Numbered from the stretch's first letter, positions 34,900-46,942 are shown. The stretch: 64,000 nucleotides of DNA from an uncultured Pseudomonadota bacterium (GCA_903844155.1 CAIMSU010000232.1:62001-126000); one strand, 5' to 3'. Notes: generated by a model not told the origin, from the sequence alone. Translations and numbers: made by a program.

Positions 34900-37196
34900 A
34901 CGACCTTCCTACCCGCCAACCGGTTCAGCACACGGCTCTGCACAATCATGACCCCGAAGATGATGACCGCGTAGGCCGCGCCGTAGCCGTAGTGATGTCC
35001 GCGGGTGAACGCCCACTTGTAGGCCTGGCTGACGAGGATGTCTGTCGATCCGTCCGGCTCACCACCCGAGACAAGGTAGATGACGTTGAACATGTTGAAC
35101 GTCCAGACAGAGCCGAGGATCACGGCCGGGAGCAGCGCGGGTTGGAGGAGGGGGAGGGTGACGAGCCGGAACTTCTGCCAGCCGGTGGCTCCGTCCATCT
35201 CCGCGGCCTCCTCGACCTCGCGCGGGACGCTCTGCAGCGCGCCGAGCGTGACGACCATCATGAATGGGAAGCCGAGCCATGTGTTGGTCGCTACGTTGGC
35301 CGCGAACGCGGTCGTCCAACTTGCGAACCAACTCACGGGCGCGACGCCCACGAGGCCAAGTAACGCGTTGATCGCGCCGAACTGCTGGTGGAACATGCCC
35401 TTCCACGCGAGCGCCGTGATGTAGTTGGGGACCGCCCACGGGAGGATGAGGAGCGCGCGGAAGACGCTCCGGAGCTTGACCCACGGTTCCCGCAGCATCA
35501 TCGCCAGGAATACGCCGAGGGTGACGTGGAGGACGACGTTGCAGAGCGTCCAGACGAGCGTGACGACCAGCGTGTACCAGAACGACAGCGCGCGCGTGGA
35601 GGCGTTCGTGAGCGGAAAGTCGCGGTCGAGCAGGATGTCGGTGAAGTGGGAAAGGCCGACGAAACGCCAGCTTCCGTCGCTGGCAGACCCTGCGACCTCG
35701 AACAGGGAGACGCTGGCCCCGACGAGGAACGGCGCGACGACGAGCAGCACCACCGCCAGGCCGCCGGGCGCGATCCACAGGTACTCGCGCCAGTGTTTCC
35801 ATGCTTTGGCCGAGTACATTCGCTGGGTGGCGACCAGTCCGCCCGCGAGGAGCCCGAGGGCCAGCAGCGCGGCGAAGGGGGTGCCGTCGACGGTCGGGGC
35901 TTCGGGGCGGCTGACGACTTCCCAGGTTGTCTGGGCCTCAGCGGCGGCCTGCTCGGGCGTGGCCGCGCCGCGGACGAGGCGGCGGAGGGCGCGGGCGAGG
36001 GGCTCCCAGGTCTGCGCGAAGGCGGGGGTGGTGGGCATGGGGAGGGCGTTCGGGTTGATGAACCCGCGGAGCACCGGGTCGCTGTAGAGCGCCGCGGTTG
36101 GCGCGGTGATCCCGCCATCGACGGGCCCCTCCGTGGTGATGATGACGATGTGGTCGGACGGGCCGCCATCCGGCGGAATGACGGCGAGTTGATGCCCCTC
36201 GCGGATGCGCCTGACGACGACGTCCTCGCTCTGCAGGTACGCAGCGAAGTCGCGCGCGAGGGCCTCCTTCGCCGCGGCCTCGGGCGCCGGCCCCCCCGCG
36301 AGAAAAAGCGCGTCCACCGTCATGTACGGCGCGGCGGGCAAGCCCGCGTCCGAAACCAAGGGGAGCATCGTCACCCCAAAGTCCGGCCCGCCCTGCTCCT
36401 TCGGCGTGATCTCGCCCAAGAACCACGGTCCATTGAGGACCATCGCGACCTTTCCCTCGTTGAAGAGCTGCGTGATGAGTGAGCCGGAGGTCTCGGCCGG
36501 ACCGAGGCCGGCGAGCTGCTGGATGAACCCGAACGCGGCACGGTTTTCGGGGGTGTCCAGCGCGATGGTGCGGCCGTCCTGCGCAAAAACTCCACCGCCA
36601 AACCCGTGCATCCACGCCGCGTCCTCATACGCGCTGGTAGCGTCCCACGCAAAGCCCCAGCGGGTGGGGTGGACGGGGTCGTCACGGAGGGTGTCGGCGA
36701 GGTAGACGAGGTCGTCCGTGTTCTCGGGCGGGTGGGCGACCAGCGCTTTGTTGTAGAACAACGCCAAACATTTCGTCGCCAACGGCCATCCGTAGATCAC
36801 GGAGTGTCCGTCCCGGAGCACCGTCAGGGCGCGATTGGCCGGGTCGCCGAACACGCGAGGGATCGTGCTGCGGTGGGCGAGATCGACCTGGGATCGGTCG
36901 GAGTCCACCTGACCGACGGGCCGCACCACCCCCGTCGCCACCCAGTCATCGAGGTTCTCGTGCGCGTAGATGAAGAGGTCGGGCCCGTTCCCGCGCGGGA
37001 CCGCCGCCTCGATCTTGGATTTCAGCCCTTCGTACGGGACGAACGTGAGCTCGATGTGGTCGCCGGGATGCGCCTTCTGGTAGTCGTCCGTGACCGATTC
37101 GAGGACGGTGCGCTCCTCACCGCGCCAGGCGTGCCAGAGGGTGATGTCGGTGGCGTGGGCGGGGGCGACAAACGCGGCCCACAACGCCACGATCAT
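34896..37196 (-). CDS. MalE-MalF fusion: sugar-binding domain joined to ABC permease
   Basis: 766 residues. A short signal sequence (1-16, ends APAHA) is followed by a solute-binding domain (~17-400) with MalE hallmarks: ITLWHAWRGEE, LFIYAHENLDDW, ALFYNKALV, FNEGKVAMVLNGPW. A membrane segment near 445 leads into a MalF-type permease (~470-766) with the EAA loop VPREVEEAAEMDGATGWQKF and the final ILVSQAYKWAF region. The binding domain is thus permanently tethered, on the N-side of the permease, as reported for Bdellovibrio. Likely substrate: maltose/maltodextrin or a related sugar. ATGA overlap with malK upstream, GTGA overlap with the HEAT gene downstream. Confidence 0.9.
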   Translation of the reverse strand: MIVALWAAFVAPAHATDITLWHAWRGEERTVLESVTDDYQKAHPGDHIELTFVPYEGLKSKIEAAVPRGNGPDLFIYAHENLDDWVATGVVRPVGQVDSDRSQVDLAHRSTIPRVFGDPANRALTVLRDGHSVIYGWPLATKCLALFYNKALVAHPPENTDDLVYLADTLRDDPVHPTRWGFAWDATSAYEDAAWMHGFGGGVFAQDGRTIALDTPENRAAFGFIQQLAGLGPAETSGSLITQLFNEGKVAMVLNGPWFLGEITPKEQGGPDFGVTMLPLVSDAGLPAAPYMTVDALFLAGGPAPEAAAKEALARDFAAYLQSEDVVVRRIREGHQLAVIPPDGGPSDHIVIITTEGPVDGGITAPTAALYSDPVLRGFINPNALPMPTTPAFAQTWEPLARALRRLVRGAATPEQAAAEAQTTWEVVSRPEAPTVDGTPFAALLALGLLAGGLVATQRMYSAKAWKHWREYLWIAPGGLAVVLLVVAPFLVGASVSLFEVAGSASDGSWRFVGLSHFTDILLDRDFPLTNASTRALSFWYTLVVTLVWTLCNVVLHVTLGVFLAMMLREPWVKLRSVFRALLILPWAVPNYITALAWKGMFHQQFGAINALLGLVGVAPVSWFASWTTAFAANVATNTWLGFPFMMVVTLGALQSVPREVEEAAEMDGATGWQKFRLVTLPLLQPALLPAVILGSVWTFNMFNVIYLVSGGEPDGSTDILVSQAYKWAFTRGHHYGYGAAYAVIIFGVMIVQSRVLNRLAGRKVV

Positions 37197-38215
37197 GCCG
37201 GTTCCCGAACGCGCGCGCCGGTCGCCTTCTCAAACCGGTAGCTGCGAGAAAATCGCACGCCAACCTTGGCTCCCGGCGACGGCGCCTCGCCCTCGACGCG
37301 CGCCATCAGCGTCTCCTCCCCCACGCGCAGGTGCACCATCGCCTCGAACCCCAGCCGCTCGACGAATTCCACTGTGGCGACGATCTCCCCGCTTCCAACC
37401 TCCACATCATTCGGTCGGACGCCAACGACCTCCCCGCGCACGCACCCGGGCACGTGCTCGACGAAATTCATCGTCGGACTGCCGATGAAGCCGGCGACAA
37501 AGCGATTCGCGGGGTCAAAATACAGCTCGTCCGGCGTCCCGACCTGTTGGACGACGCCGGCGTTCAGCACGACGATGCGGTCCGCGAGGGTGAGGGCCTC
37601 CACCTGGTCGTGCGTCACGTACAGCGTGGTCGTGCGTAAAAGCTGGTGCCGACGGCGCAATTCGACGCGCATCTGTTGACGGAGGGCGGCGTCGAGGTTG
37701 GAGAGGGGCTCGTCGAAGAGGAAGACGGACGGGCGACGCACGATGGCGCGGCCCATCGCGACTCGTTGGCGTTGACCGCCGGATAGTTCTTTCGGGAGAC
37801 GGGCGAGGAGCGGGGTGAGGCCCAGCATTTCGGCGGCCTCCGCCACGCGCGATTCGGTCTCCGGGTGCCGCTGGAGACGCAGGGCGAACGCCATGTTCTC
37901 CTTGACGCTCAGGTGCGGGTAGAGCGCGTAGCTCTGGAACACCATCGCCACGTCCCGATCCTTCGGCGCGATGTCATTCACCCGCCGCGGCCCGATGTGC
38001 AGGTCGCCCGCCGAGATCTCCTCCAGCCCCGCCACGCAGCGCAGCAGCGTACTCTTGCCGCAGCCGGACGGGCCGACGAGGGCGATGAACTCGCCATCGC
38101 CAACCTCCAGATCCACGCGATGGAGCACGTGCGTGACTCCCTCCCCGGACCCGCGCCGCGCGCCCGTCCCCGAGACGTAGGACTTCTGGACACCGCGGAA
38201 GCTCAACGTCGCCAT
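37193..38215 (-). CDS. malK: MalK/UgpC-type ABC transporter ATP-binding protein
   Basis: 340 residues. Walker A GPSGCGKSTLLR, Q-loop VFQSYALYPHLSV, signature LSGGQRQRVAMGRA, Walker B VFLFDEPLSNLD and H-loop YVTHDQVEALTLADR. The C-terminal ~100 residues form the MalK-type regulatory OB domain (VVGVRPNDVEV). First gene of the minus-strand operon, overlapping the MalE-MalF start by 4 nt. It should power that fusion together with MalG (30467-31384). Confidence 0.93.
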   Translation of the reverse strand: MATLSFRGVQKSYVSGTGARRGSGEGVTHVLHRVDLEVGDGEFIALVGPSGCGKSTLLRCVAGLEEISAGDLHIGPRRVNDIAPKDRDVAMVFQSYALYPHLSVKENMAFALRLQRHPETESRVAEAAEMLGLTPLLARLPKELSGGQRQRVAMGRAIVRRPSVFLFDEPLSNLDAALRQQMRVELRRRHQLLRTTTLYVTHDQVEALTLADRIVVLNAGVVQQVGTPDELYFDPANRFVAGFIGSPTMNFVEHVPGCVRGEVVGVRPNDVEVGSGEIVATVEFVERLGFEAMVHLRVGEETLMARVEGEAPSPGAKVGVRFSRSYRFEKATGARVREPA

Positions 38216-38284
38216 GGTCGCCGAACTTAGCCCGTTCGCGCCAGTGGCCCGATCCGCATCGGGCGGATCGGGCCGATTTCCCGA

Positions 38285-38290
38285 TAGACG
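38285..38290 (+). promoter_or_regulatory. TAGACG -10-like box, near-leaderless spacing
   Basis: T at 38285 is 11 nt before GTG 38296; no Shine-Dalgarno sequence between. Confidence 0.35.
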
Positions 38291-38295
38291 GGGCG

Positions 38296-40056
38296 GTGCC
38301 CGCCACCCTCCAGATCCCCGTCCTCCTGAAAGACCACGAGGTCGACGCCTCCGGCTTCGCGGGCTTTGAGCTTCGCTCCATCACCGTCCCATCGCTGCTG
38401 CCGGGGCCGGTCTCGGACCGCGTCGCCATCGTGGACCTCCGCGGAGGCGTGCTTTTCCCGGCCTGTCCCCTCCCAACCCGCCGCGACGAATTGCTCCCTC
38501 GCACCGCGGAGCCCCAGCGCGAGCCGGGCGTCGTCCGGTGGAGCGTCTTTGCGACGGTCCTGGAGATATTACGCCTGTTTGAGGCGGAGGATTGCCTGGG
38601 GCGGACGATACCGTGGGCGTTCGGGCGCGACCAACTGCTCGTCGTACCGGAGGCCGGCGACGACGCCAACGCGTTCTACGACCGGCGCTCCGGGTCGTTG
38701 CAACTCTACTGGTTCACCGCGGGGAATGCGCCATCCTCCGACGACCGCATCCTCGCTGCGGCATCGCAGGACATCGTCACCCACGAGACCGCCCACGCCG
38801 TCCTCGACGGGATCGCGCCGTGGCTGAACGACGCTTCAGGCCCCGAATCCCTCGCCCTGCACGAGTCGATCGCCGATTTGACGGCCCTTTTCGCCAGTGC
38901 CTCGTCCCCGGCCCTGGCGCGCGAGGCGTTGCAACTGACGGCCGGTGACATCGGCCTCACGCCTGTGTTCTCGGGCCTCGCCCCGGAATTCGGCCGTGGC
39001 ATCGCGGGACATCCCGGGCCGCTGCGCGACCTCGTCGACGAGGACGCCGGGCACCCGCTCGCCTGCGCCGCCTTCGGGCCGGGCGGTCTGGAGCCCGAGC
39101 CCCACGACCTGTCGATCGTGCTTTCCCGGGCCTTTTACGCGCTCGTCCTCGACGTCTACAGCGCGCGGCTGGCCGACCCCGCGCTCATCCTGCCCCCGAA
39201 CGCGGCTGCTTCAGACGTCCTCGCCCATGCCGGCGCCGCCTTCACGTTCGCCGTAAACCTCGTCAAACGCCTCTTGTTCCGCGGTCTGGACTACCTCCCT
39301 CCCGCGGACGCCGGTTTCGTCGACCTCGCCCGCGCCGTGCTCGCCTGCGACCGCGCGGCTCACCCCGACGACGTGATCGGCGTGCGCGCCCGCCTCGTCC
39401 ACCGCCTCGTTGAACGCGGCGTCGGGGCTGACGCTGCCGCGCTGGACACCCCGTTTCACGCGGTTGAGGCGGCGTTTGGCAAGGTGAGCACGCTGGCGCT
39501 GGGCTCGACCTGGTTCGCCATGCGTCTGGTGGAGCAGCACCGGGACGTCCTTGGGATTCCCGCCAACGCCCCGTTGGAGGTGCTGCCGAGGGTGCGGGTC
39601 CGAAAAGTGCTGATCCGACCGACCGAGCGTCCGGTGCGGGAGGAGGTCCTGCTCAAGGTGGCGTGGCGCGAGCGCGAGGTGTCGGGCGTGCGCGGCGCCG
39701 TTGGTCTGCCGCCGGCGAGATGGGTGAAGCATGGGCTGACGATCGCGTTGGACCTCGTCAGCGGGCGCGTTTGCGGGTTTGTGCGCGCCGAGCCGGGGGC
39801 GCAGATCGGCGCGCGGGACCGGTGGGTGACGACGCTGCTCGACCATGGTGCCCTCGTGCACGGCGGCGCTGGCCAGCCCTGCTGGGCCGAGGCGGACGGG
39901 GCGTTTGAGCTGCACGGGACGCTGGCCCTGCTCCACGCCGCGCGTGGCAAGTCCAGGCCGAAAGACCAGCCCATTCCTGCTCTTCCGGCCGCCCCCCAGG
40001 GCGTTGACGCTTCCGCGTTCCGGGAGCTTTGGGAGATGCTCGCGGTCCGCGCGTGA
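38296..40056 (+). CDS. gluzincin-type zinc metallopeptidase-like protein, cytoplasmic
   Basis: 586 residues. The zinc signature HETAH begins at His163, and the third ligand is probably the Glu of ALHESIADLTALF about 35 residues later, the spacing of thermolysin-like gluzincins. There is no signal peptide, unusual for that clan. The C-terminal ~200 residues contain a conserved-looking beta-rich region (ARWVKHGLTIALDLVSGRVCGFV). Divergent from malK. Substrate unknown. Confidence 0.78.
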   Translation: MPATLQIPVLLKDHEVDASGFAGFELRSITVPSLLPGPVSDRVAIVDLRGGVLFPACPLPTRRDELLPRTAEPQREPGVVRWSVFATVLEILRLFEAEDCLGRTIPWAFGRDQLLVVPEAGDDANAFYDRRSGSLQLYWFTAGNAPSSDDRILAAASQDIVTHETAHAVLDGIAPWLNDASGPESLALHESIADLTALFASASSPALAREALQLTAGDIGLTPVFSGLAPEFGRGIAGHPGPLRDLVDEDAGHPLACAAFGPGGLEPEPHDLSIVLSRAFYALVLDVYSARLADPALILPPNAAASDVLAHAGAAFTFAVNLVKRLLFRGLDYLPPADAGFVDLARAVLACDRAAHPDDVIGVRARLVHRLVERGVGADAAALDTPFHAVEAAFGKVSTLALGSTWFAMRLVEQHRDVLGIPANAPLEVLPRVRVRKVLIRPTERPVREEVLLKVAWREREVSGVRGAVGLPPARWVKHGLTIALDLVSGRVCGFVRAEPGAQIGARDRWVTTLLDHGALVHGGAGQPCWAEADGAFELHGTLALLHAARGKSRPKDQPIPALPAAPQGVDASAFRELWEMLAVRA

Positions 40057-40125
40057 GCTGATACGAAACTGGGGGTGATGCTAAGCGCGAGATCGCGTTC
40101 AGATCGAGGCGCCACCGTCTCTTTT

Positions 40126-40171
40126 GAGGGGGCGCTGAAGGCGCCCCCTCCGGCCGCCCTGGGGGGCGGCC
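40126..40171. terminator. two consecutive GC-rich hairpins in a convergent gap
   Basis: GAGGGGGCGC/GCGCCCCCTC (40126-40150, 5-nt loop) and GGCCGCCC/GGGCGGCC (40152-40171, 4-nt loop). They lie between the stops of the convergent peptidase and methyltransferase genes (gap 40057-40274). There is no U-tract, so if they terminate transcription they do not do it in the canonical way. A dispersed hairpin repeat is an alternative. Confidence 0.45.
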
Positions 40172-40274
40172 TACCCCCCGCTGACCATCCAAATGAATTC
40201 CCGGCCACCGAGCGGCGCTCCTTGGTGGAACGACGTTTCGTGGCCCTCGGTCGGGCGCGCCGCCCGGTGGGTGA

Positions 40275-40889
40275 CTACCGCCGGACGAAAACCGCCTCAA
40301 GCTGCGGCAGGTTCGCTGGCGCGTTGGCGCCACCGCCCGCGGCGTGGAACCCGAAGGCGGACGGTTCGAGGCGTTGGACCTCGAAATACGGGTGGAAGCG
40401 GTGGAGCAGGTCGGCGGCGCTGGTGCCATAGGGCGGGCCGGGCCGCTTGATGGTCGCGTTGTCGAAGTCCATGAAGGCGCCGAACAGCTTGCCGCCGGGG
40501 CGGAGGGCGCGGGCCGCGGCGGCCACGTACGCGTCACGCCGGGCGGGATCGATGGCGCAGAAAAGGGCGTTCTCGCAGATCAGATCGAAGGTGCCGAGGC
40601 CAGCGTCCGAGAAGTCGGCGGTGAGGAAGTCGGCGAGGATGGCCTCCACGCCGTTCTCGGAGCGCGCGCGGGCGATGGCGAGGGGCGCGATGTCGCAGGC
40701 GGTCACGTGGTAGCCGCGGCTGTCGAGCGCCCGGGCCTCGTGCCCGAGGCCGCAGCCGGGGACCAGCACCCGCGCGGGCGGGTGGTGGATGTTCGGAAGC
40801 AGGCGTAGGACGAGGGGAGATGCCCTGCCCTGGTCCCAGCCGGGGACGTTACCGCCCGAGTATCGCTCGTTCCAATCAGTCGCTTCCAT
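40275..40889 (-). CDS. SAM-dependent methyltransferase, thiopurine methyltransferase-like
   Basis: 204 residues from ATG 40889, preceded by GAGGAG at a spacing of about 7 nt. It has DWNERYSGGNVPGWDQG, then SAM motif I VLVPGCGLGHEARAL, CDIAPLAI, and GTFDLICENALFCAIDP. These are characteristic of the TPMT-like class I methyltransferases, which methylate S/Se/Te compounds or small thiols. Divergent from the rhomboid gene. Confidence 0.88.
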   Translation of the reverse strand: MEATDWNERYSGGNVPGWDQGRASPLVLRLLPNIHHPPARVLVPGCGLGHEARALDSRGYHVTACDIAPLAIARARSENGVEAILADFLTADFSDAGLGTFDLICENALFCAIDPARRDAYVAAAARALRPGGKLFGAFMDFDNATIKRPGPPYGTSAADLLHRFHPYFEVQRLEPSAFGFHAAGGGANAPANLPQLEAVFVRR

Positions 40890-41013
40890 CGCCGGCTCCT
40901 CGCCCGGTCGCGCGAGCCGCAGGGCTCGGGTTCCGGAACGCCGGCGCGGTAACACGCCGCCGATGCCGGGGCGGTCGGGCGGGGATGCCCCGCCCAACGG
41001 GCTACGAGGCGCC

Positions 41014-42240
41014 ATGGACCCGACCCTCCGCCCGACGATTGAGCGCGCGCCAACCGCCTTCGCCGTCGGCATCGCCCGTCGGCGATCACCCGCAACCTGG
41101 GTACTGCTGGCGATGAATGTCACGATGTACCTGTATGAGCTCTACAACGGGGCGCCAGACTACTCGCCCGCGCTCATCCGCATGGGCGCGCTGATGCGGG
41201 AGCGCGTGCTCGCGGGGGAGGTGTGGCGGCTGGTCACCTGCACGTTCCTGCACGCGAGCTGGTTGCACCTCGGTTTCAACATGATGGTGCTCTTTGGCCT
41301 GGGCACGATGCTGGAGCGGATCCTCGGGACATGGCGGTTCCTCCTCCTGTATGGGCTCTCTGCGCTCGGAGGCAGCGTTGGAAGCCTGATCTTCACGCAC
41401 GGTCTGTCGGTCGGCGCTTCGGGCGCGCTGTGGGGCCTGATGACGGCGCAGTTCGTGCTCGCGCTGCGGTCGGGCGGCATCCTGCCGGAGCCCCTGCGCG
41501 TGCGGATGCGCGCTGGCGCAATGCAGAACCTCATGTTGAACATCGTGAATTCCATGCTCCCGGGCGTGGACTGGGCGGCGCACGCGGGTGGTGGTACCGT
41601 CGGCGCGATCCTCGGCGCGGTCGGCCTGTTGACGTGGGGATTGCCGCGCTGGGCGGCGTTTGGGCCGGGCGAGGACGCGGGGCCGGATCGCGTTCCGGCG
41701 TTGGTCGTCCTCGGCTCGCTGGCGACGAGCGGCCTCCTGGTTCTCGGCCTCGTTGCTGGGGTTGTGCTGGGGCGCGTCGACGTCCTCTCCGCGGCGCCGA
41801 CGCTCTCGCCGCGCCATGTGGCGACGTCGGGCTGGACCGTCGACGTCCCGGCCGCGCTCACGACCTCCGAGGGCACCGGTGACGACGTCGCCTTCGGCGA
41901 TCTGGAGACCGACCCCGTCGTCGTCGAGGTGGTCGTCTCGTCCTTCGATCCACTGGCCGACGAGGCCGACCTCGCGCCGTTGCCGTCGCAATTGGCGACG
42001 CAGATGGCGCAGGCGGAGAACGGGTTTTCGATCCTTGGCGGCGTGCAGAACACCGTTGTCGACGGGGTCACCGTATTGGACGGCGATTATCTTGGTCCGA
42101 ACGGCTACAAGCTCCATCGGGCGCTGGCGATCCGGCCGTACGGCGTCGCTCGCGTGGACGTGCTCTACGGGGCCGGCGCGCCCGGCACGTGGACGGGAAT
42201 CGGCAGGACCGTCGCCCTCTCGGCTCGCCGCACGCCGTAG
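41014..42240 (+). CDS. rhomboid-family intramembrane serine protease with C-terminal extension
   Basis: 408 residues from ATG 41014 (GAGG 4 nt upstream); ATG 40963 would add 17 residues. The rhomboid core has HLGFNMMVLFGLGTMLE, the catalytic GASGALWGL and the His of DWAAHAGGGTVGA. Both catalytic residues are present, so it should be active. After the core and a further membrane helix (~225-245) comes a ~150-residue soluble domain (ATSGWTVDVPAAL, DPVVVEVVVSSFDPL) that I do not recognise, probably extracytoplasmic. Confidence 0.88.
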   Translation: MDPTLRPTIERAPTAFAVGIARRRSPATWVLLAMNVTMYLYELYNGAPDYSPALIRMGALMRERVLAGEVWRLVTCTFLHASWLHLGFNMMVLFGLGTMLERILGTWRFLLLYGLSALGGSVGSLIFTHGLSVGASGALWGLMTAQFVLALRSGGILPEPLRVRMRAGAMQNLMLNIVNSMLPGVDWAAHAGGGTVGAILGAVGLLTWGLPRWAAFGPGEDAGPDRVPALVVLGSLATSGLLVLGLVAGVVLGRVDVLSAAPTLSPRHVATSGWTVDVPAALTTSEGTGDDVAFGDLETDPVVVEVVVSSFDPLADEADLAPLPSQLATQMAQAENGFSILGGVQNTVVDGVTVLDGDYLGPNGYKLHRALAIRPYGVARVDVLYGAGAPGTWTGIGRTVALSARRTP

Positions 42241-42262
42241 CCGGCCCCCTCCGTCGACCGGT

Positions 42263-44092
42263 CTACTCCCTGACGGCGCCCGGCACCGCTCGCCACAACC
42301 GGACCTCGCCAATCCCCTTCAGCGACTTGGCCATCGGGGCAAAAGTAAACCCGTTGGCCGCGACGATCTCACGGACGCGGTCCTGCGCCTGCATCGCGTC
42401 GGTCCAGACGATCTCGCCCGAATCGGCCGCCCCCTGCGCGCGCGCGGCGAGATTGACGGTCCCCCCGAAGTAGTCGAGGCCGGCTTGATCGCTATGCACG
42501 ACGAGCGCAGGGCCGACGTGGGCGCCGACCTTGAGCGAGGGTGGGTGTTCGAGGCCCAGCTTGGCGACCCAGACGTTGAACTCGGCGAGCATGTCGAACG
42601 CCCCGGACATGGCGGAGGGCGCGTCGTAGAACGCGGCCATGACGGCGTCGCCGATGGTCTTGACGATCGTGCCCCCATGGCGCGCCGTCGCGGTCCGCAG
42701 GACGGCGAAATGATCGCGGACGACGGCGAAGGCCCGCGCGTCGCCAAGCTCCTCGTACATCGCGGTGCTGCCGGAGAGGTCGGTGAACACGAGCGCGATC
42801 GCGCGGACGCCAACGCGCAGATCGGGCGCGAGCACCTGGTGGCCGAGCTGGCGGCGAAAGCTCTCCTTCGTCGTCAGCATGCTGGCCGGCACCATCGGCA
42901 CCGCCCCGCCTTCCCGTGTGAGGTAGACGCGCTGACGGTCGGGGGAGTCGTTGAGGAGGTCGAGGGTCACCTCGCCGGTCTTGAGCGTCACCGCGCCCGC
43001 GCGCGCGGCCGTCCAGTTGACGCTCGTGGGTCCGGAGTCGCCGACGTCCAGGTCCAGGTCCGGCCGGTTGTGCCCCTGCCCGAGGCGCCAGGCCCCCGGC
43101 GAGAGGCGGACCTGCGCGTTGATCCGCTGCCCCGCCGCCATCGTGAAGACCGCGAGCTGCGAGGGCGCGCCCTTGGGGTAGACCGTGCAGAAGTTCACGT
43201 CGAGCTGCGCTGCCACGCTCGGGTGCGGGGCGAACAGCACCTCCACGTTGGAGGCCAGATCCACGTCCGTCCGCACCTCGCAGCCCTTGCATTCGGCGTG
43301 GTCGGCGAGATCGGACAGCAGCCTCCCACCCGCGACCTGCCCGTAGCACCGGCTGCAACGGACGCTCCAGAACAGCTCGACCGCGCCCACGCTCACGGCC
43401 CCAAGCAGCGCGTCGAGCACCGCATCCCGCTCCATCCCCCAGCGATCCGCCAGGTCAAACGCGCGGAGTCGCGAGAGGTCGGTCGGTCGCGCGGTCCGGA
43501 AGTGGAGCTCGAAGCGCTTGACGATGCTGGTGTCCGCGCAGCCCTCCCAGCGCCGCAACGCCGCGACGGCCTCCGGCCCCAGATCCCGGGAAACGTCCTC
43601 GTCACCCGCGGGCAGGCGCAGCCGATTGAGGGTCTCCTCCCATTGGCGCTTCATTTTCCCGAGCGAGAGGCCCTTGCGCATCGCCGCGGCCCAGCCTGGC
43701 CCGGTGAGCGCCATGTCGACGGTCGGCTTTACAAGCCCGCCTTCGACCGGAACAAGCTCGGCCCGATAGTCGGACCGGGCGATGATCGGGGACTGGATGT
43801 CGCGGACCTGGCGAAAGAACCGACCTGCCACCCAGCTCGACCAGATCTCCATGAACGGGAGCTTCAACCCCATCGGTCCGGCGATCTCGCCGACGAGCAT
43901 CGGGAAGCCGTCGCGCTGGCTCTCGATGTCCATCTTGACCACGGCGCCGGCGCCGGCCGCCCGGTTCATCCAGTCGGTGTCCCCGATCAGGCTCCACGCG
44001 CGCTCGGGGGCGCACGCGGGACCCTCGATGTGGAAGCTCTCGTGCGCGAGCGCGGCGAGCGGCTCGGGCGAGCCTTCGGGGAATTCGGCCAT
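42263..44092 (-). CDS. SRPBCC-DUF5939-class III adenylate cyclase
   Basis: 609 residues. The N-terminal ~170 residues look like an SRPBCC/START-type ligand pocket (ALAHESFHIEGPACAPERAWSLIGDTDWMN). The middle, with a zinc-ribbon-like CSRCYGQ and CKGC pair, fits DUF5939. The C-terminal ~170 residues are a class III nucleotide cyclase: FTDLSGSTAMYEE and VKTIGDAVMA carry both metal-binding Asp and the adenine-selecting Lys; FGGTVNLAARAQG carries the transition-state Asn and Arg. All catalytic residues are present, so cAMP synthesis controlled by a small hydrophobic ligand is plausible. A TACAGC box lies 13 nt before the ATG. Confidence 0.88.
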   Translation of the reverse strand: MAEFPEGSPEPLAALAHESFHIEGPACAPERAWSLIGDTDWMNRAAGAGAVVKMDIESQRDGFPMLVGEIAGPMGLKLPFMEIWSSWVAGRFFRQVRDIQSPIIARSDYRAELVPVEGGLVKPTVDMALTGPGWAAAMRKGLSLGKMKRQWEETLNRLRLPAGDEDVSRDLGPEAVAALRRWEGCADTSIVKRFELHFRTARPTDLSRLRAFDLADRWGMERDAVLDALLGAVSVGAVELFWSVRCSRCYGQVAGGRLLSDLADHAECKGCEVRTDVDLASNVEVLFAPHPSVAAQLDVNFCTVYPKGAPSQLAVFTMAAGQRINAQVRLSPGAWRLGQGHNRPDLDLDVGDSGPTSVNWTAARAGAVTLKTGEVTLDLLNDSPDRQRVYLTREGGAVPMVPASMLTTKESFRRQLGHQVLAPDLRVGVRAIALVFTDLSGSTAMYEELGDARAFAVVRDHFAVLRTATARHGGTIVKTIGDAVMAAFYDAPSAMSGAFDMLAEFNVWVAKLGLEHPPSLKVGAHVGPALVVHSDQAGLDYFGGTVNLAARAQGAADSGEIVWTDAMQAQDRVREIVAANGFTFAPMAKSLKGIGEVRLWRAVPGAVRE

Positions 44093-44128
44093 ACGCGGCG
44101 CTGTATCTTGCCCGGCCCCGGGGTGCCG

Positions 44129-46923
<2,795 letters not shown>

Positions 46924-46930
46924 GGCGCGA

Positions 46931-46936
46931 TAACCC
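46931..46936 (+). promoter_or_regulatory. TAACCC -10-like box, leaderless spacing
   Basis: TAACCC-TACGGC-GTG(46943). The last base departs from the consensus. Confidence 0.35.
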
Positions 46937-46942
46937 TACGGC

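Noticed and set aside
40075-40431. 118-residue plus-strand frame across the two hairpins
   Set aside because: Its sequence is produced by the hairpin repeats and it runs into the antisense of the methyltransferase gene.
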